Source: Thermoplasmata archaeon
GTDB lineage: Archaea > Thermoplasmatota > Thermoplasmata > Lutacidiplasmatales > UBA184
Length of the DNA stretch: 64,000 nt
Reading direction: 5' to 3'
Assembly: GCA_022750195.1 (NCBI GenBank)
Contig: JAKIWE010000001.1
Span: 866,672-930,671 of the forward strand
Shown here piece by piece: positions 36,833 through 45,606 of the stretch. Both the position numbers and the translations under genes were made by a program. Under the pieces are notes generated by a model, which saw only the letters and a program-made list of their open reading frames with translations, ran no database searches and was not told the origin of the DNA. Within the stretch, counting starts at the first letter, position 1; every line of letters begins with the position of its first letter.

Positions 36833-36994
36833 GTGCCCGAAAACAAGCGCAGCGGATTCCACTCCGCGGCCGGTCTCATCCAGTACTACGACATGGAGGA
36901 GACACGGGCGCTGAAGATCGACCCGTACATCGTCCTCGTGCTCGGGATCGGCGCCGCGATCCTCGTCGAGGTCCTGAACTGGAAGTTCGTTTGA
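36833..36994 (+). CDS. secG: preprotein translocase subunit Sec61-beta/SecG
   Basis: 53 aa 'VPENKRSGFHSAAGLIQYYDMEETRALKIDPYIVLVLGIGAAILVEVLNWKFV'; typical archaeal Sec61-beta. Confidence 0.85.
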   Translation: MPENKRSGFHSAAGLIQYYDMEETRALKIDPYIVLVLGIGAAILVEVLNWKFV

Positions 36995-37021
36995 CCTCAG
37001 AGAAGTGCCCCCTTTTCATGG

Positions 37022-37462
37022 CTACGCCTTCAGATAGGGCTCCATCGCTGCACTGAAGATTCGCATTCCGGCCCGCATCTCTTCCTCGTCCAGACCGATG
37101 TAGTGGGCGGTCATGTCCACCGATTCGTGGCCGTAGATGTTCTTCAGGTCGACGAGCGATACCCCAGCCTAGTAGGCGGCCCGACCGAACGATCGTCGCA
37201 GGTCGTGTCCAGGCACCTTCAGCCCGATTCGTACGCCCGCCGCGACCGCGTCCTTTTCGAGGGTCACGAGCGACAGAGGGTAGACGGGGTCCTCCGGCCT
37301 CTTCCCCTGGACGGCTTCTAGGAGCATCGGACAGACCACGACCGTGTCCATCGGAATCGTCCGCCACTTCTGGTAGAGGAGATTGACTCCGGTAGAGACT
37401 AGCCCGCCGACGACTGCGATGCTCAGGTCGGCAAGGTATGTCCCGATCACCGACCAATCCAT
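37022..37462 (-). pseudogene. truncated tyrosine recombinase/integrase C-terminal domain with in-frame TAG
   Basis: 'KWRTIPMDTVVVCPMLL...GLKVPGHDLRRSFGRAAY*AGVSLVDLKNIYGHESVDMTAHYIGLDEEEMRAGM': HxLRR, YGHES and Tyr motifs; TAG at 37169-37171; N-terminal catalytic Arg region absent. Confidence 0.85.
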
Positions 37463-37571
37463 GCCTGAGAATGAGGAAGGGTCCTCAATCGCACCTTAGG
37501 TCCGACCCGCAAATGTGGAAAATCGGGGGAGGGCCCGGGGAGGACCGGACCCCCCGAAATGGTTGGCTCAC

Positions 37572-38192
37572 TTAGGGTGGGAGAGAGGCCGAGCGGAGGC
37601 GGTTGGCATACTCGCGGTTGAGGCGTTCGAGGTCGGCGTGATCCAGCGGGCAGGGGTCGATTTGGCGAAAAAGGGCAAAAGCACGATCGGATAGCCCCGA
37701 GCGGATTCGAACCTCCGTCGGGTAGTCCTCTGAGGCGGGAACTGCTCAGCGCGGGGAAACCTTCGATGCGACTCTCTCTGCCTGGAGGTTAGTGAGACGA
37801 AGACCAAACGGAAAATTCAATGTTCTTCGGGGAAGCTGGAGCCGGTTTCCCCGTAGCCTCAGCTCCTCCCAACGGTAGCCCTGCCGGAAACCGCTTCGCC
37901 TTGCATCGGGCGTGCGAATTTCCACAATCAGACCTTCAAGGGCGATCCCTAGAGTTGCTGAGGAGGGGACCAGAAACACGTACGCTAGTACCGCGGGGAT
38001 CAAGATCATCGCCTCAAAACCGGCCGCGACCAGAGCGCCTGATCCCGCCGGGAATCGCGACAAGATTCCAAAGGCGTTCGCGATCAGCGAGCCCGCGGTC
38101 ACTCCCCCCAGGAGGATCGCGAGGAACCCGGCACTCCACCGGGCAATCGAGAGCCCAGGAATCCATTCCACGCGAGGGGAGACATCGGCCAC
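37572..38192 (-). pseudogene. two-TM membrane protein gene interrupted by in-frame TGA (37746-37748)
   Basis: ORF 37746..38192 reads on past TGA as 'AVPASEDYPTEVRIRSGLSDRAFALFRQIDPCPLDHADLERLNREYANRLRSASLPP*'. Confidence 0.5.
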
Positions 38193-38304
38193 GATTCCCC
38201 GAATTCCAACCCCTTAATTGACCTGTTTGCCCGCGGAGACTCGACCTCGGAAACGTCGGTGTAACGAATGCAGGTTGCCCCGTCCCGACTGGGGGGTTGA
38301 ATGG

Positions 38305-38326
38305 CCGGGGGTCCAAAGACCCCCGG
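38305..38326. repeat. perfect 9-bp stem hairpin
   Basis: CCGGGGGTC-CAAA-GACCCCCGG in non-coding sequence. Confidence 0.8.
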
Positions 38327-38334
38327 GAACGGGC

Positions 38335-38469
38335 TCACTCCTCGGTCGGGTGGAGCCAGGAGAGAGGAGTTCGAGCTAGCCGTCGGGCGAGGGTTACGAA
38401 CGCGCGATCCACGTCCGCCTCGGTCAAGTTCGGGCGACCCTCTGACGAGAAACGAACTAAACTGGAAGT
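38335..38469 (-). pseudogene. coding-like fragment without start codon
   Basis: Minus-strand reading '...VRFSSEGRPNLTEADVDRAFVTLARRLARTPLSWLHPTEE*' with no ATG. Confidence 0.4.
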
Positions 38470-38526
38470 TTGTCTGAGCCCGGTGCGGCGGTCCGAGAGT
38501 CGGCGCCGATAGACCCGGGGCCGCGC

Positions 38527-39633
38527 TCAGCTGACTCGGGACAAGCTCGCCCCGCTAGGGACCAACGGAGTCCCCAGCGGATCGAGCGCCGCTCCGAGGC
38601 GCCGCCGCAGCCGGAACAGGAAGTAGACCACCAGAACGACCCCGATCAGATTGGCGACTTCGCCGAGCAGGAGCACGAGAGGGGTCCAGAGGAGCAAGGT
38701 AACCAGCAGCCCCTCGGCGATCGCGAAGCCGGACTTCAACGGGGTGTCGGTTCCGGCCCAGCGGAGGAGGGCGAAGAACGCGAGGGCGTTGGCGGCCACG
38801 ATGAGTCCGATCGTGACGACCGGCGCCGGGATGGAGCTGTGCAGGATGTACCCGAGCACCACCCAGGAGGCGAACGGGGTCGCCGCGAGCAGCGCTAGCG
38901 TTCGGGGGCGGACCCGCATCGGTCCGGCCCGGGGGGCGAACAGCTTTGGGGGCAGAGCCAGACCGAGCAGGATCAACCCTACGACCAACGCCGCGAAGAA
39001 GACGAAAGGACCGGTCGCAGGGCCGGAGCCCACGAGCAGGCCGAGGATGACGACGTCCGCGGCGTACAGTCCTCCGACTAGGCCGATCTGGCGCCGGGTG
39101 AGCCAGCGCATCGTGGACGTCTCCGGGTAGAAGAGGCGGACCAGGAGGATCGGGAGCGCGATGCTGTAGACCGCGTGGAAGATCATGAGGCCGACCGCCC
39201 AGACCCAGTTCACGCCCCAGTAATGGCCGTAGGAACCGAGGGCGCCAACTGGGCTGCCCGAGGTCATGAAGAAGGTATGGACCGCGAACCCTTCTTCGAG
39301 GATCCCGTACGCCCCACCCCAAAGGAGAACACTCGCCCAGCTTTTCTTCCACACGACCGCGGCTTCACGGATCAGGAGGACGCCGGCGCCGTAGAGCGCC
39401 AGCTCCGACGGAACGGTGAACAGCACGAAGCTGAGCGGGTTGACGAACAGCGTGTTCAGGTTCGTCGACCCGGTGAGGACCTCCGGGATTCCCACCGCCA
39501 GGGTGATCAACAGCAGGATCCAGCGCGACCGCCGCGTCAGGCCCCACCATTTCGGCCCGCTCGCGGAGGCCGAGGGGGGCTCGCGAGAGACCCCGGACGT
39601 CGCGAGGAGCGCGCCGTTCACGCTCCCCATCAC
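38527..39633 (-). CDS. multi-TM hypothetical membrane protein
   Basis: 368 aa with many hydrophobic helices. Confidence 0.7.
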   Translation of the reverse strand: MMGSVNGALLATSGVSREPPSASASGPKWWGLTRRSRWILLLITLAVGIPEVLTGSTNLNTLFVNPLSFVLFTVPSELALYGAGVLLIREAAVVWKKSWASVLLWGGAYGILEEGFAVHTFFMTSGSPVGALGSYGHYWGVNWVWAVGLMIFHAVYSIALPILLVRLFYPETSTMRWLTRRQIGLVGGLYAADVVILGLLVGSGPATGPFVFFAALVVGLILLGLALPPKLFAPRAGPMRVRPRTLALLAATPFASWVVLGYILHSSIPAPVVTIGLIVAANALAFFALLRWAGTDTPLKSGFAIAEGLLVTLLLWTPLVLLLGEVANLIGVVLVVYFLFRLRRRLGAALDPLGTPLVPSGASLSRVS

Positions 39634-39739
39634 GTCGGATTCGTGGTCTTAAACCCCTCCGGCTAAATCCGCCGGCTCTCCTCAGAGCGGATCGAGTGCC
39701 CCACCCTCCGGTCACGACGGAGAGGACGCCCGCCCTGAG

Positions 39740-40699
39740 TTACCCCCCAACGCGGAGCGGTGCCCGGCCCGGAAGATATCGTTCGACGTCCTGGTGGCCG
39801 AGCAGGAGGACCTTCGATTCCCGCGATTCGTCGAGCACTTCGTAGCCCGTCCGTCCGGCCAGCTGGTGGGCGAACCCCGAGATCTCCGAGTGCTCGGGCA
39901 CGTGGTCCCGCCCGAGGCGCTGCCGAGAGCGACCCATGTACACGTACCCCTTCGGCTCGATGAAATCCGGCCGGGCCAGCCCGTCGAGCTCGGCGTACTG
40001 CTCGACCCAACCGAGGTTCCACCCGCGCACGAGCGTGTGCCGGACCACCCTCCGGGTCCGCAAGTGACGAAGGATCTCGAGCGACTCCCGCAGCCGTGAC
40101 CAGGCGTGAGGGTCGGTCGGCAACGTGAGCCGCCGGAAGACCTCCTCGTTCGGCGCGGTCACGGAGATGTAGAGCTGCGTCGGCAGCGGGTCGAGAGCGC
40201 GCAGCCCGTCCGGGTTCGTTCCGTTCGTCACGAGGAACGTCGTGATCCCCCGGGCGTGGCAGAGCTCGAGGAACCGGTTCATCTTCGGGTAGAGCGTCGG
40301 CTCGCCGGTCAACGAGATGGCGATATGCCGCGGCGACTGCGCGGCCTCCCAGCGCTCGAGCGTGACGGCCGGGTCGCCCTTGAAGCCGGAGAGCATGCGG
40401 AGCTGCGCGTCGATCGAACGGTCCAGGAGCGCCTCCGGGTCGTCGTACTCCGTCATCATCTCGTCGTTCTCCCAACCCTGGCTCCGCCAGCAGAAACGGC
40501 AGTGCAGATTGCACGAGTCGATCGCGGGCGACATCTGCACGCAACGGTGGCTCTCGATGCCGTAGAAACGGCCCTTGTAGCAGTCGCGCCCTTCTACGAG
40601 CGACTGGCGCGTCCAGTAGCAGAGCTTCACCGCCGAATGGCGACCGGTCAGCTGGTACCCTTGCCCCGCGAGCTCGGTCGAGAGGTCCTGGTCGCCCAT
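39740..40699 (-). CDS. taw1: tRNA 4-demethylwyosine synthase (radical SAM, Taw1/TYW1)
   Basis: 'RCVQMSPAIDSCNLHCRFCWRSQGWEND','HIAISLTGEPTLYPKMNRFLELCHARGITTFLVTNGTNPD'. Confidence 0.93.
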   Translation of the reverse strand: MGDQDLSTELAGQGYQLTGRHSAVKLCYWTRQSLVEGRDCYKGRFYGIESHRCVQMSPAIDSCNLHCRFCWRSQGWENDEMMTEYDDPEALLDRSIDAQLRMLSGFKGDPAVTLERWEAAQSPRHIAISLTGEPTLYPKMNRFLELCHARGITTFLVTNGTNPDGLRALDPLPTQLYISVTAPNEEVFRRLTLPTDPHAWSRLRESLEILRHLRTRRVVRHTLVRGWNLGWVEQYAELDGLARPDFIEPKGYVYMGRSRQRLGRDHVPEHSEISGFAHQLAGRTGYEVLDESRESKVLLLGHQDVERYLPGRAPLRVGG

Positions 40700-40792
40700 C
40701 GCCCGGCGGCTCGACCCGCCGCCGCGATTAAGGGTTTACGTCGAGCGTACCGACCGTCGCGTTAACTCGCCCGAAGGCTCCGGCGCGGACGC

Positions 40793-42034
40793 ATGGACCG
40801 GAACTTGAGGTACCTCGGGATCGGCGGTGGGTTCCGGGCCCTCGGGCTCTCGCTCGCGAGCCCCTTCTTCAGTCTCTACCTGCGCAATGTCCTGCACATC
40901 GACTACGCGACGATCGCGCTCGCATCGATCGCCGTCAGCATCCCTCCGTTGTTGATCGTGGCCTTCGGCGGGCTGCTCGCCGATCGGCTCGGGCGCCGTC
41001 GCCTGCTCTTGCTTGCGATCGCCGGCGAATCCGCCTCGATGTTCGGCGTCTCCGCGTTCATGCTCGCCGGCTCCTTTGTGGGGGTCGTAGTGGGAGTCGG
41101 GGTCCTGAGCCTCGCCGGAACCGCCGGAGGTCCGGCGCTCTCCGCCTACGTCGCCGACCTCTCCCTGAGCTCCGACCGAACGCGGGCGTACACGTGGCTG
41201 CGCGTCGGGCACAACGCGGGATTCGCCGCTGGCGTTTTCACCGGGGGCGCCCTCATCGGGTCCCTGGGTTTCGTTCCCGTCGTCCTCCTCGCGGCCGGAG
41301 TGACCGTCGTCGGCCTCGTCTTCCTCGCGAGCACGTTGGCCCCTTCGCCGTACGATCTCGCGCTTCGCGCCGGGGCCGCGGACCCGGCGACGCCTTCGGA
41401 GTTCGTTCGGCCGGGGACCATCCGACAGTCGTTGAGGATCCTCGCGCGCGACCGGCTGTTCCTGGCCTTCTGCATCGTCGCGGCGCTCGCGGAGGTCACG
41501 ACCGTGCAGTGGGGGTTCGTCATGCCGTTGTTCGTTCACCAGAATCTCCACCTCTCCTACTCGATCCTGGGCGCGGGCTTCGCGCTCAATGGCCTGCTCG
41601 TCGTCTTCGGTCAAGGACTGACCACCCGCCTCCTGATCGGCCACCGGCACACCACGGCCGCCGCCCTCGGCGCGGTGCTGTACATCGGCGCGTTCCTCCT
41701 CCTCGGCCTCGCCGGGACGGTCTCGGTGGCCCCGGTCCTCGTGTTCTTCGTCTTCGTGGTGATCGCCACGGTTGGGGAGAACGTCTTCACGGTCCCTCTC
41801 CAAACGTTGCCGTCGAACCTCGCCGTCCCGGGCGAGGTCGGTTCCTACAACGGCGCGTTCGCGACGTTGAGCGGGATCGGGCCGATGGCGGGCATCCTCC
41901 TCGGAGGCCTCGTCCTGTCCGCGGTGGCCTCCCCGTTCCTCATCTGGGTGGTGCTGGTCGCGCCGGCGGTGCCGGCGACGTTGGCATTCCTCGCGGTCGG
42001 TCGACGGATCGCCCGCGATCCCAACCGAGTCTGA
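40793..42034 (+). CDS. MFS transporter
   Basis: 12-TM-like pattern; 'FGGLLADRLGRRRLLLLAIAGESAS'. Confidence 0.85.
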   Translation: MDRNLRYLGIGGGFRALGLSLASPFFSLYLRNVLHIDYATIALASIAVSIPPLLIVAFGGLLADRLGRRRLLLLAIAGESASMFGVSAFMLAGSFVGVVVGVGVLSLAGTAGGPALSAYVADLSLSSDRTRAYTWLRVGHNAGFAAGVFTGGALIGSLGFVPVVLLAAGVTVVGLVFLASTLAPSPYDLALRAGAADPATPSEFVRPGTIRQSLRILARDRLFLAFCIVAALAEVTTVQWGFVMPLFVHQNLHLSYSILGAGFALNGLLVVFGQGLTTRLLIGHRHTTAAALGAVLYIGAFLLLGLAGTVSVAPVLVFFVFVVIATVGENVFTVPLQTLPSNLAVPGEVGSYNGAFATLSGIGPMAGILLGGLVLSAVASPFLIWVVLVAPAVPATLAFLAVGRRIARDPNRV

Positions 42035-42107
42035 TACGGAGCGACCGGGTCCGCACGTTCGCCCACCGTTCCGCATCCAGCCGACGCGGGGCCGGCCGGA
42101 GGTACCC

Positions 42108-42494
42108 CTACATTCCGGACGAGAGGAGGAACTCGTTTCCGTCGGGGTCGGCGATGACCGCCCGGACGACGGTCGAGTGGCCCCGTTGCATCGTCCAGGG
42201 CTCGTCGACGATCTTGCCGCCCTTCTTCTGGATGATGGCGCACGCGGCGACCGGGTCGGGGCAGTAGAAGGTGATCCCGCTCACGGTCCCTGGTTCGCGG
42301 CCCCCCTCGGTGGAGTCCTGCACGTGCATCAGAAGTCGGGTGGTCGTTCCGTGAAGCTTGTAGATGATCCGAGGGATGTTGGGGACCGGCCGTTCTTCCT
42401 CGAGGAGGAGGATCTTCGAGTAGAACGCTCGCGCCTTCTCTAGGTCCGTCACGTGCACCGTCACGGCTTGGAGCCCTTCGATGAACGGGGCCAT
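42108..42494 (-). CDS. VOC family protein
   Basis: 'VHVTDLEKARAFYSKIL..FYCPDPVAACAIIQKKGGKIVDEP...IADPDGNEFLLSSGM'. Confidence 0.8.
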   Translation of the reverse strand: MAPFIEGLQAVTVHVTDLEKARAFYSKILLLEEERPVPNIPRIIYKLHGTTTRLLMHVQDSTEGGREPGTVSGITFYCPDPVAACAIIQKKGGKIVDEPWTMQRGHSTVVRAVIADPDGNEFLLSSGM

Positions 42495-42610
42495 GGCAGG
42501 GCCACTCAGCCGGGAGGATTAGGCTTCGGCCCCACGCGTCGTCGACCCCCGCGGGGTCCATGGAGGTTTCTCCGCAAAGACTCTAATCCCGGCGCCGCTA
42601 CGATCGACCG

Positions 42611-42946
42611 ATGGTCGTCTCGTTGCGCGCCGAGGAGCTCGCGGAGGCCCTCGGAAAGGACGGGAAGGACCGAGGGACGCTCCTGCTGCTCGACGTCCGT
42701 GAACCGTTCGAACGAAAGACCGCGGCGATCCAACCGTCGGTGCACATCCCGATGAACGACATTCCGGAGCGTCATGCTGAGCTCCCGCGCGACCGACGGA
42801 TCGTGGTGTACTGCCACCACGGGACCCGGTCGGCGATGGTCGCCGCGTACCTCGAGAAGGAAGGGTTCACCGACGTGGCGAACCTGACCGGTGGGATCGA
42901 CGCCTGGTCCGCGAAAGTCGACCCGACGGTACCGCGATACTACTGA
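42611..42946 (+). CDS. rhodanese-like domain protein
   Basis: 'LLLLDVREPFERKTAAIQPSVHIPMNDIPER','IVVYCHHGTRSAMVAAYLEKEGFTDVANLTGGIDAW'. Confidence 0.9.
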   Translation: MVVSLRAEELAEALGKDGKDRGTLLLLDVREPFERKTAAIQPSVHIPMNDIPERHAELPRDRRIVVYCHHGTRSAMVAAYLEKEGFTDVANLTGGIDAWSAKVDPTVPRYY

Positions 42947-43064
42947 CCGAGACGCCCGCCGCCTCCGCGTGCGAGGGCGAACCTCTCAGGTCGAGCTCCC
43001 CTCGCTGGACCTTGTTCGCGGGGGTGTCGGCGGCGGCGCCGTCGCAGGATCATGCTCGTCGGGT

Positions 43065-43523
43065 TCACCGCGCTCGGGTTCGCTTCGATCGGCCCCGGGC
43101 ACTGGTCCTGCGAGCCTTGGGTAGGATCCGGCGCGCGTCCGCGGCCGGGGTCTGGATGAGCTCGATCCAAAGTCCATCCGGGTCGAGCAGGTAGAGGAGC
43201 CCGCCGTCGGGGGACGACGCCTCCTTCGGCCCGGCCTTGGCCCCGAGCTTCAGCATCTTCGCTGCGGTGCGGCGTGGGTCCGGGACTCGAAAACCCAGGT
43301 GGTCGAGGCCCTCTCCGACGACGAACGGCGTCGCGAACGGCGAGGCCGGGACGTAGTAGTTGAGCTCGAGCTTCTGTTTCGAGAGCGGGTCCTCGAGCAG
43401 GACCCAGGTGCCGAGGCCATCGGTCGACCCGCGCCGCAACTCCTTGAGACCCAGGGCCTTTCGGTAGAACCGCACCGAGCGCTCGAGGTCCGTCACACGA
43501 ATGCCGGCGTAATCGAGGAACAT
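43065..43523 (-). CDS. VOC family protein
   Basis: 'IRVTDLERSVRFYRKALGLKEL','LDHLGFRVPDPRRTAAKMLKLGAK','LYLLDPDGLWIELIQ'. Confidence 0.82.
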   Translation of the reverse strand: MFLDYAGIRVTDLERSVRFYRKALGLKELRRGSTDGLGTWVLLEDPLSKQKLELNYYVPASPFATPFVVGEGLDHLGFRVPDPRRTAAKMLKLGAKAGPKEASSPDGGLLYLLDPDGLWIELIQTPAADARRILPKARRTSARGRSKRTRAR

Positions 43524-43580
43524 GGCGGAGCGAGCGGGCGGAGCTATTTGGGCCGCGCCCCGACGTACGACGGTTCTGAC

Positions 43581-43883
43581 TCAGGGTCGCGGCTCGCCCA
43601 GGGGCCGGTCGAGCAGGTCCGTGAATCCCTTGAGCTTCCAGTACGCGTCCAGGAACTGCTGACCCCGCGCGGTGATGTCGAACGTCGCGTAGTCGCCGCG
43701 GTCGTCGCGCTTGACGAGGCCGAGGCCAACCAGCTTGTCGACGGCCGACCGGAGCCGGTCGACCGGCATCCCCGCGCCGTAGGAGATCCTGGTGATCCGA
43801 CCCTCCCCGTGGTGGCGCTTGACGACCTCGAGGATCGTGGCGTAGAGGTCGGTCTGTTCGCGCCGACGCCCCGCCTCCGCCAG
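43581..43883 (-). CDS. winged-helix transcription-regulator-like domain; 5' end ambiguous
   Basis: 'LYATILEVVKRHHGEGRITRISYGAGMPVDRLRSAVDKLVGLGLVKRDDRGDYATFDITARGQQFLDAYWKLKGF'; no ATG/GTG/TTG between upstream TAG (43917) and the domain; CTG at 43883. Confidence 0.7.
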   Translation of the reverse strand: MAEAGRRREQTDLYATILEVVKRHHGEGRITRISYGAGMPVDRLRSAVDKLVGLGLVKRDDRGDYATFDITARGQQFLDAYWKLKGFTDLLDRPLGEPRP

Positions 43884-43916
43884 GTCGCTCCCCCCTCGCG
43901 GTGGCCGGCGGCTCCC

Positions 43917-45143
43917 CTACGCCGGGGGTTCCGGGCGCTGCGCGACCTTCTCCGGCGGCGACCCGAACAGGACCTTCTTCCCGTCGACGCGGCACTCCTT
44001 CGTGTAGAGGACCTTGGCGACCTGGCTCCCGTCCTCGATCGTCACCGTGTCGGCGTTGACGGTCCTCACGAAGCAGTTCGATCCGATCCGGACCTCACGT
44101 CCATAGACATCCTCCACCATGCACCGGTCGTCGAGCTCGACGCGATCGCCGATGAGCGGGCCGGCGGCGCGCGTCCGTCGCCCGAGCTCGAGGGTCTCCG
44201 CGCGCAGCCCCTTCTGGGTGCGTACGGAGCCGCCGATCTCCGCCCTCGCATCCGCCCGGATCTCCGTCGCCTCGATCCCCCCGCCGACCTCAAGGTCCCG
44301 TGCATGGATCGTCGCTCGGCCCCGGGCGTCGCCTCCGACCTCGAGCTTTCCGGAGAGCTCGATGGTTCCCTCCGCCTCGAGGACGCCGCCGATCTCGATC
44401 GACCGGCCGGTGGACGCCCCCCCGAGCGCGACGACCCCGCCGACCTCGAGCGAGTCGAAAGTGAGGCCTGCCTGGGCCGTGAACTGTCCGCCGACCTCGA
44501 TCGAGCCGCCGGTCGAAGCTCCGCCGAGCGTGGCGGAGCCGCCGACCTCCAGCGAGCCGAATGTGAGCGGCCCCTGCACGCTGATCTTCCCGCCGACCTC
44601 GATCGAGCGTCGGACCGCACCTCCCTTGAGCTCGATCGTGCCGCCGACCTCTAGGGTCTCGAGCTCCACGAGGTCGAGCTGCCCGCGACCGCCGAGCTCC
44701 AAGCTCCGGGCCGTCAGCTTCCCTCCGATCTCGGCCGACCCCCCGACCGACAGCTCCTGACCGTCGATCGTCCCTTCGGCGCGAAGCACCCCGCCGACCT
44801 CCAGGTTCTGAACCTTCGCGGGCCCCCGGAGCTCGAGTCGACGGTCGACGTTCACATCGGCCGCCTGGAAAGCCCCGGCGATCTCCACGTCCGAATCGTC
44901 GGCGTCGACGTCCCCGCGGACGGTCACGGAGCCGGTGGCTCGGAGGTGCCCATCGCGCATCCGGATCCGGCCGCACTCGATCGGGGCTGCGATCGTGGCA
45001 TCCCCACGGATCTCGAGGGTGCCGGAGATCCGAATCGGCCCGGCGCCTTCCGCTTCGAGCGTGGCTCCGGGCCCTACCCGGACGTCGCCATCGACCTGCC
45101 CGAGGCGGGCGCGAGTACCCGGCGCGACGTCGAGGTCGCTCAT
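43917..45143 (-). CDS. bactofilin-like/polymer-forming repetitive beta-helix protein
   Basis: Repeated 'SLEVGGxxxLGGASTGxSIEVGGxxxA' strands; 'GDVRVGPGATLEAEG..ISGTLEIRGDATIAAPIECGRI'. Confidence 0.75.
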   Translation of the reverse strand: MSDLDVAPGTRARLGQVDGDVRVGPGATLEAEGAGPIRISGTLEIRGDATIAAPIECGRIRMRDGHLRATGSVTVRGDVDADDSDVEIAGAFQAADVNVDRRLELRGPAKVQNLEVGGVLRAEGTIDGQELSVGGSAEIGGKLTARSLELGGRGQLDLVELETLEVGGTIELKGGAVRRSIEVGGKISVQGPLTFGSLEVGGSATLGGASTGGSIEVGGQFTAQAGLTFDSLEVGGVVALGGASTGRSIEIGGVLEAEGTIELSGKLEVGGDARGRATIHARDLEVGGGIEATEIRADARAEIGGSVRTQKGLRAETLELGRRTRAAGPLIGDRVELDDRCMVEDVYGREVRIGSNCFVRTVNADTVTIEDGSQVAKVLYTKECRVDGKKVLFGSPPEKVAQRPEPPA

Positions 45144-45373
45144 CGAGGTGGAGTTACGGGAGGGGGCATCTAATACGTTAGGTCACGACCCGTGAGTCTC
45201 GCTCGTTGGAACCGCGGCCGAGGACCCGGCGCTTTTCTCCGTGGGCCACCCGACCCTCTCGAGTGCCCCAATTGGGCGAGCATAATGCTAGTTCGCACGC
45301 AATTCTCGCGTGGATTCGACGTCTAACGGCGCGGAAACAGAGGGGCTTATCCACCCGCCTCCATCGCCCAACG

Positions 45374-45535
45374 ATGGCGGAGACCGAGCGGGATTCGCCC
45401 GAAGCGGCGACCCGGATCACGCCCGAGGCAGAGGGGCCCGAGGGGATTCCCGCGCGGGGGTCGAGGGCTGCTGCCCCGTCCGGGACGGTCGAACCTGAGC
45501 CGGTGACCGGCTCTCGCTGGTGCGAGCCCGACTGA
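45374..45535 (+). CDS. possible small acidic protein
   Basis: 53-aa reading 'MAETERDSPEAATRITPEAEGPEGIPARG...WCEPD'; weak evidence. Confidence 0.25.
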   Translation: MAETERDSPEAATRITPEAEGPEGIPARGSRAAAPSGTVEPEPVTGSRWCEPD

Positions 45536-45606
45536 TCGGAAACGCATAGCCCCGCCTGCTTTACGCGAGAAGCGCTAATGCGGCCCCGGGGAATAGGACG
45601 CCAGAG

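Noticed and set aside
37695-37745. tRNA-like 3' half on minus strand (GGAGGTTCGAATCCGCTCGGGGCT)
   Set aside because: The T-arm-like string sits inside a continuous coding-like reading after TGA (EVRIRSG); the anticodon stem does not pair and no 5' half exists.
37169-43919. Pyrrolysine/TAG recoding to explain the TAG in the integrase and the TAG before the winged-helix domain
   Set aside because: TAG ends several intact genes here (SppA, GGR, cystathionine lyase, MoaB), the integrase is also truncated, and no pyl genes are visible. Decay or alternative initiation is simpler.
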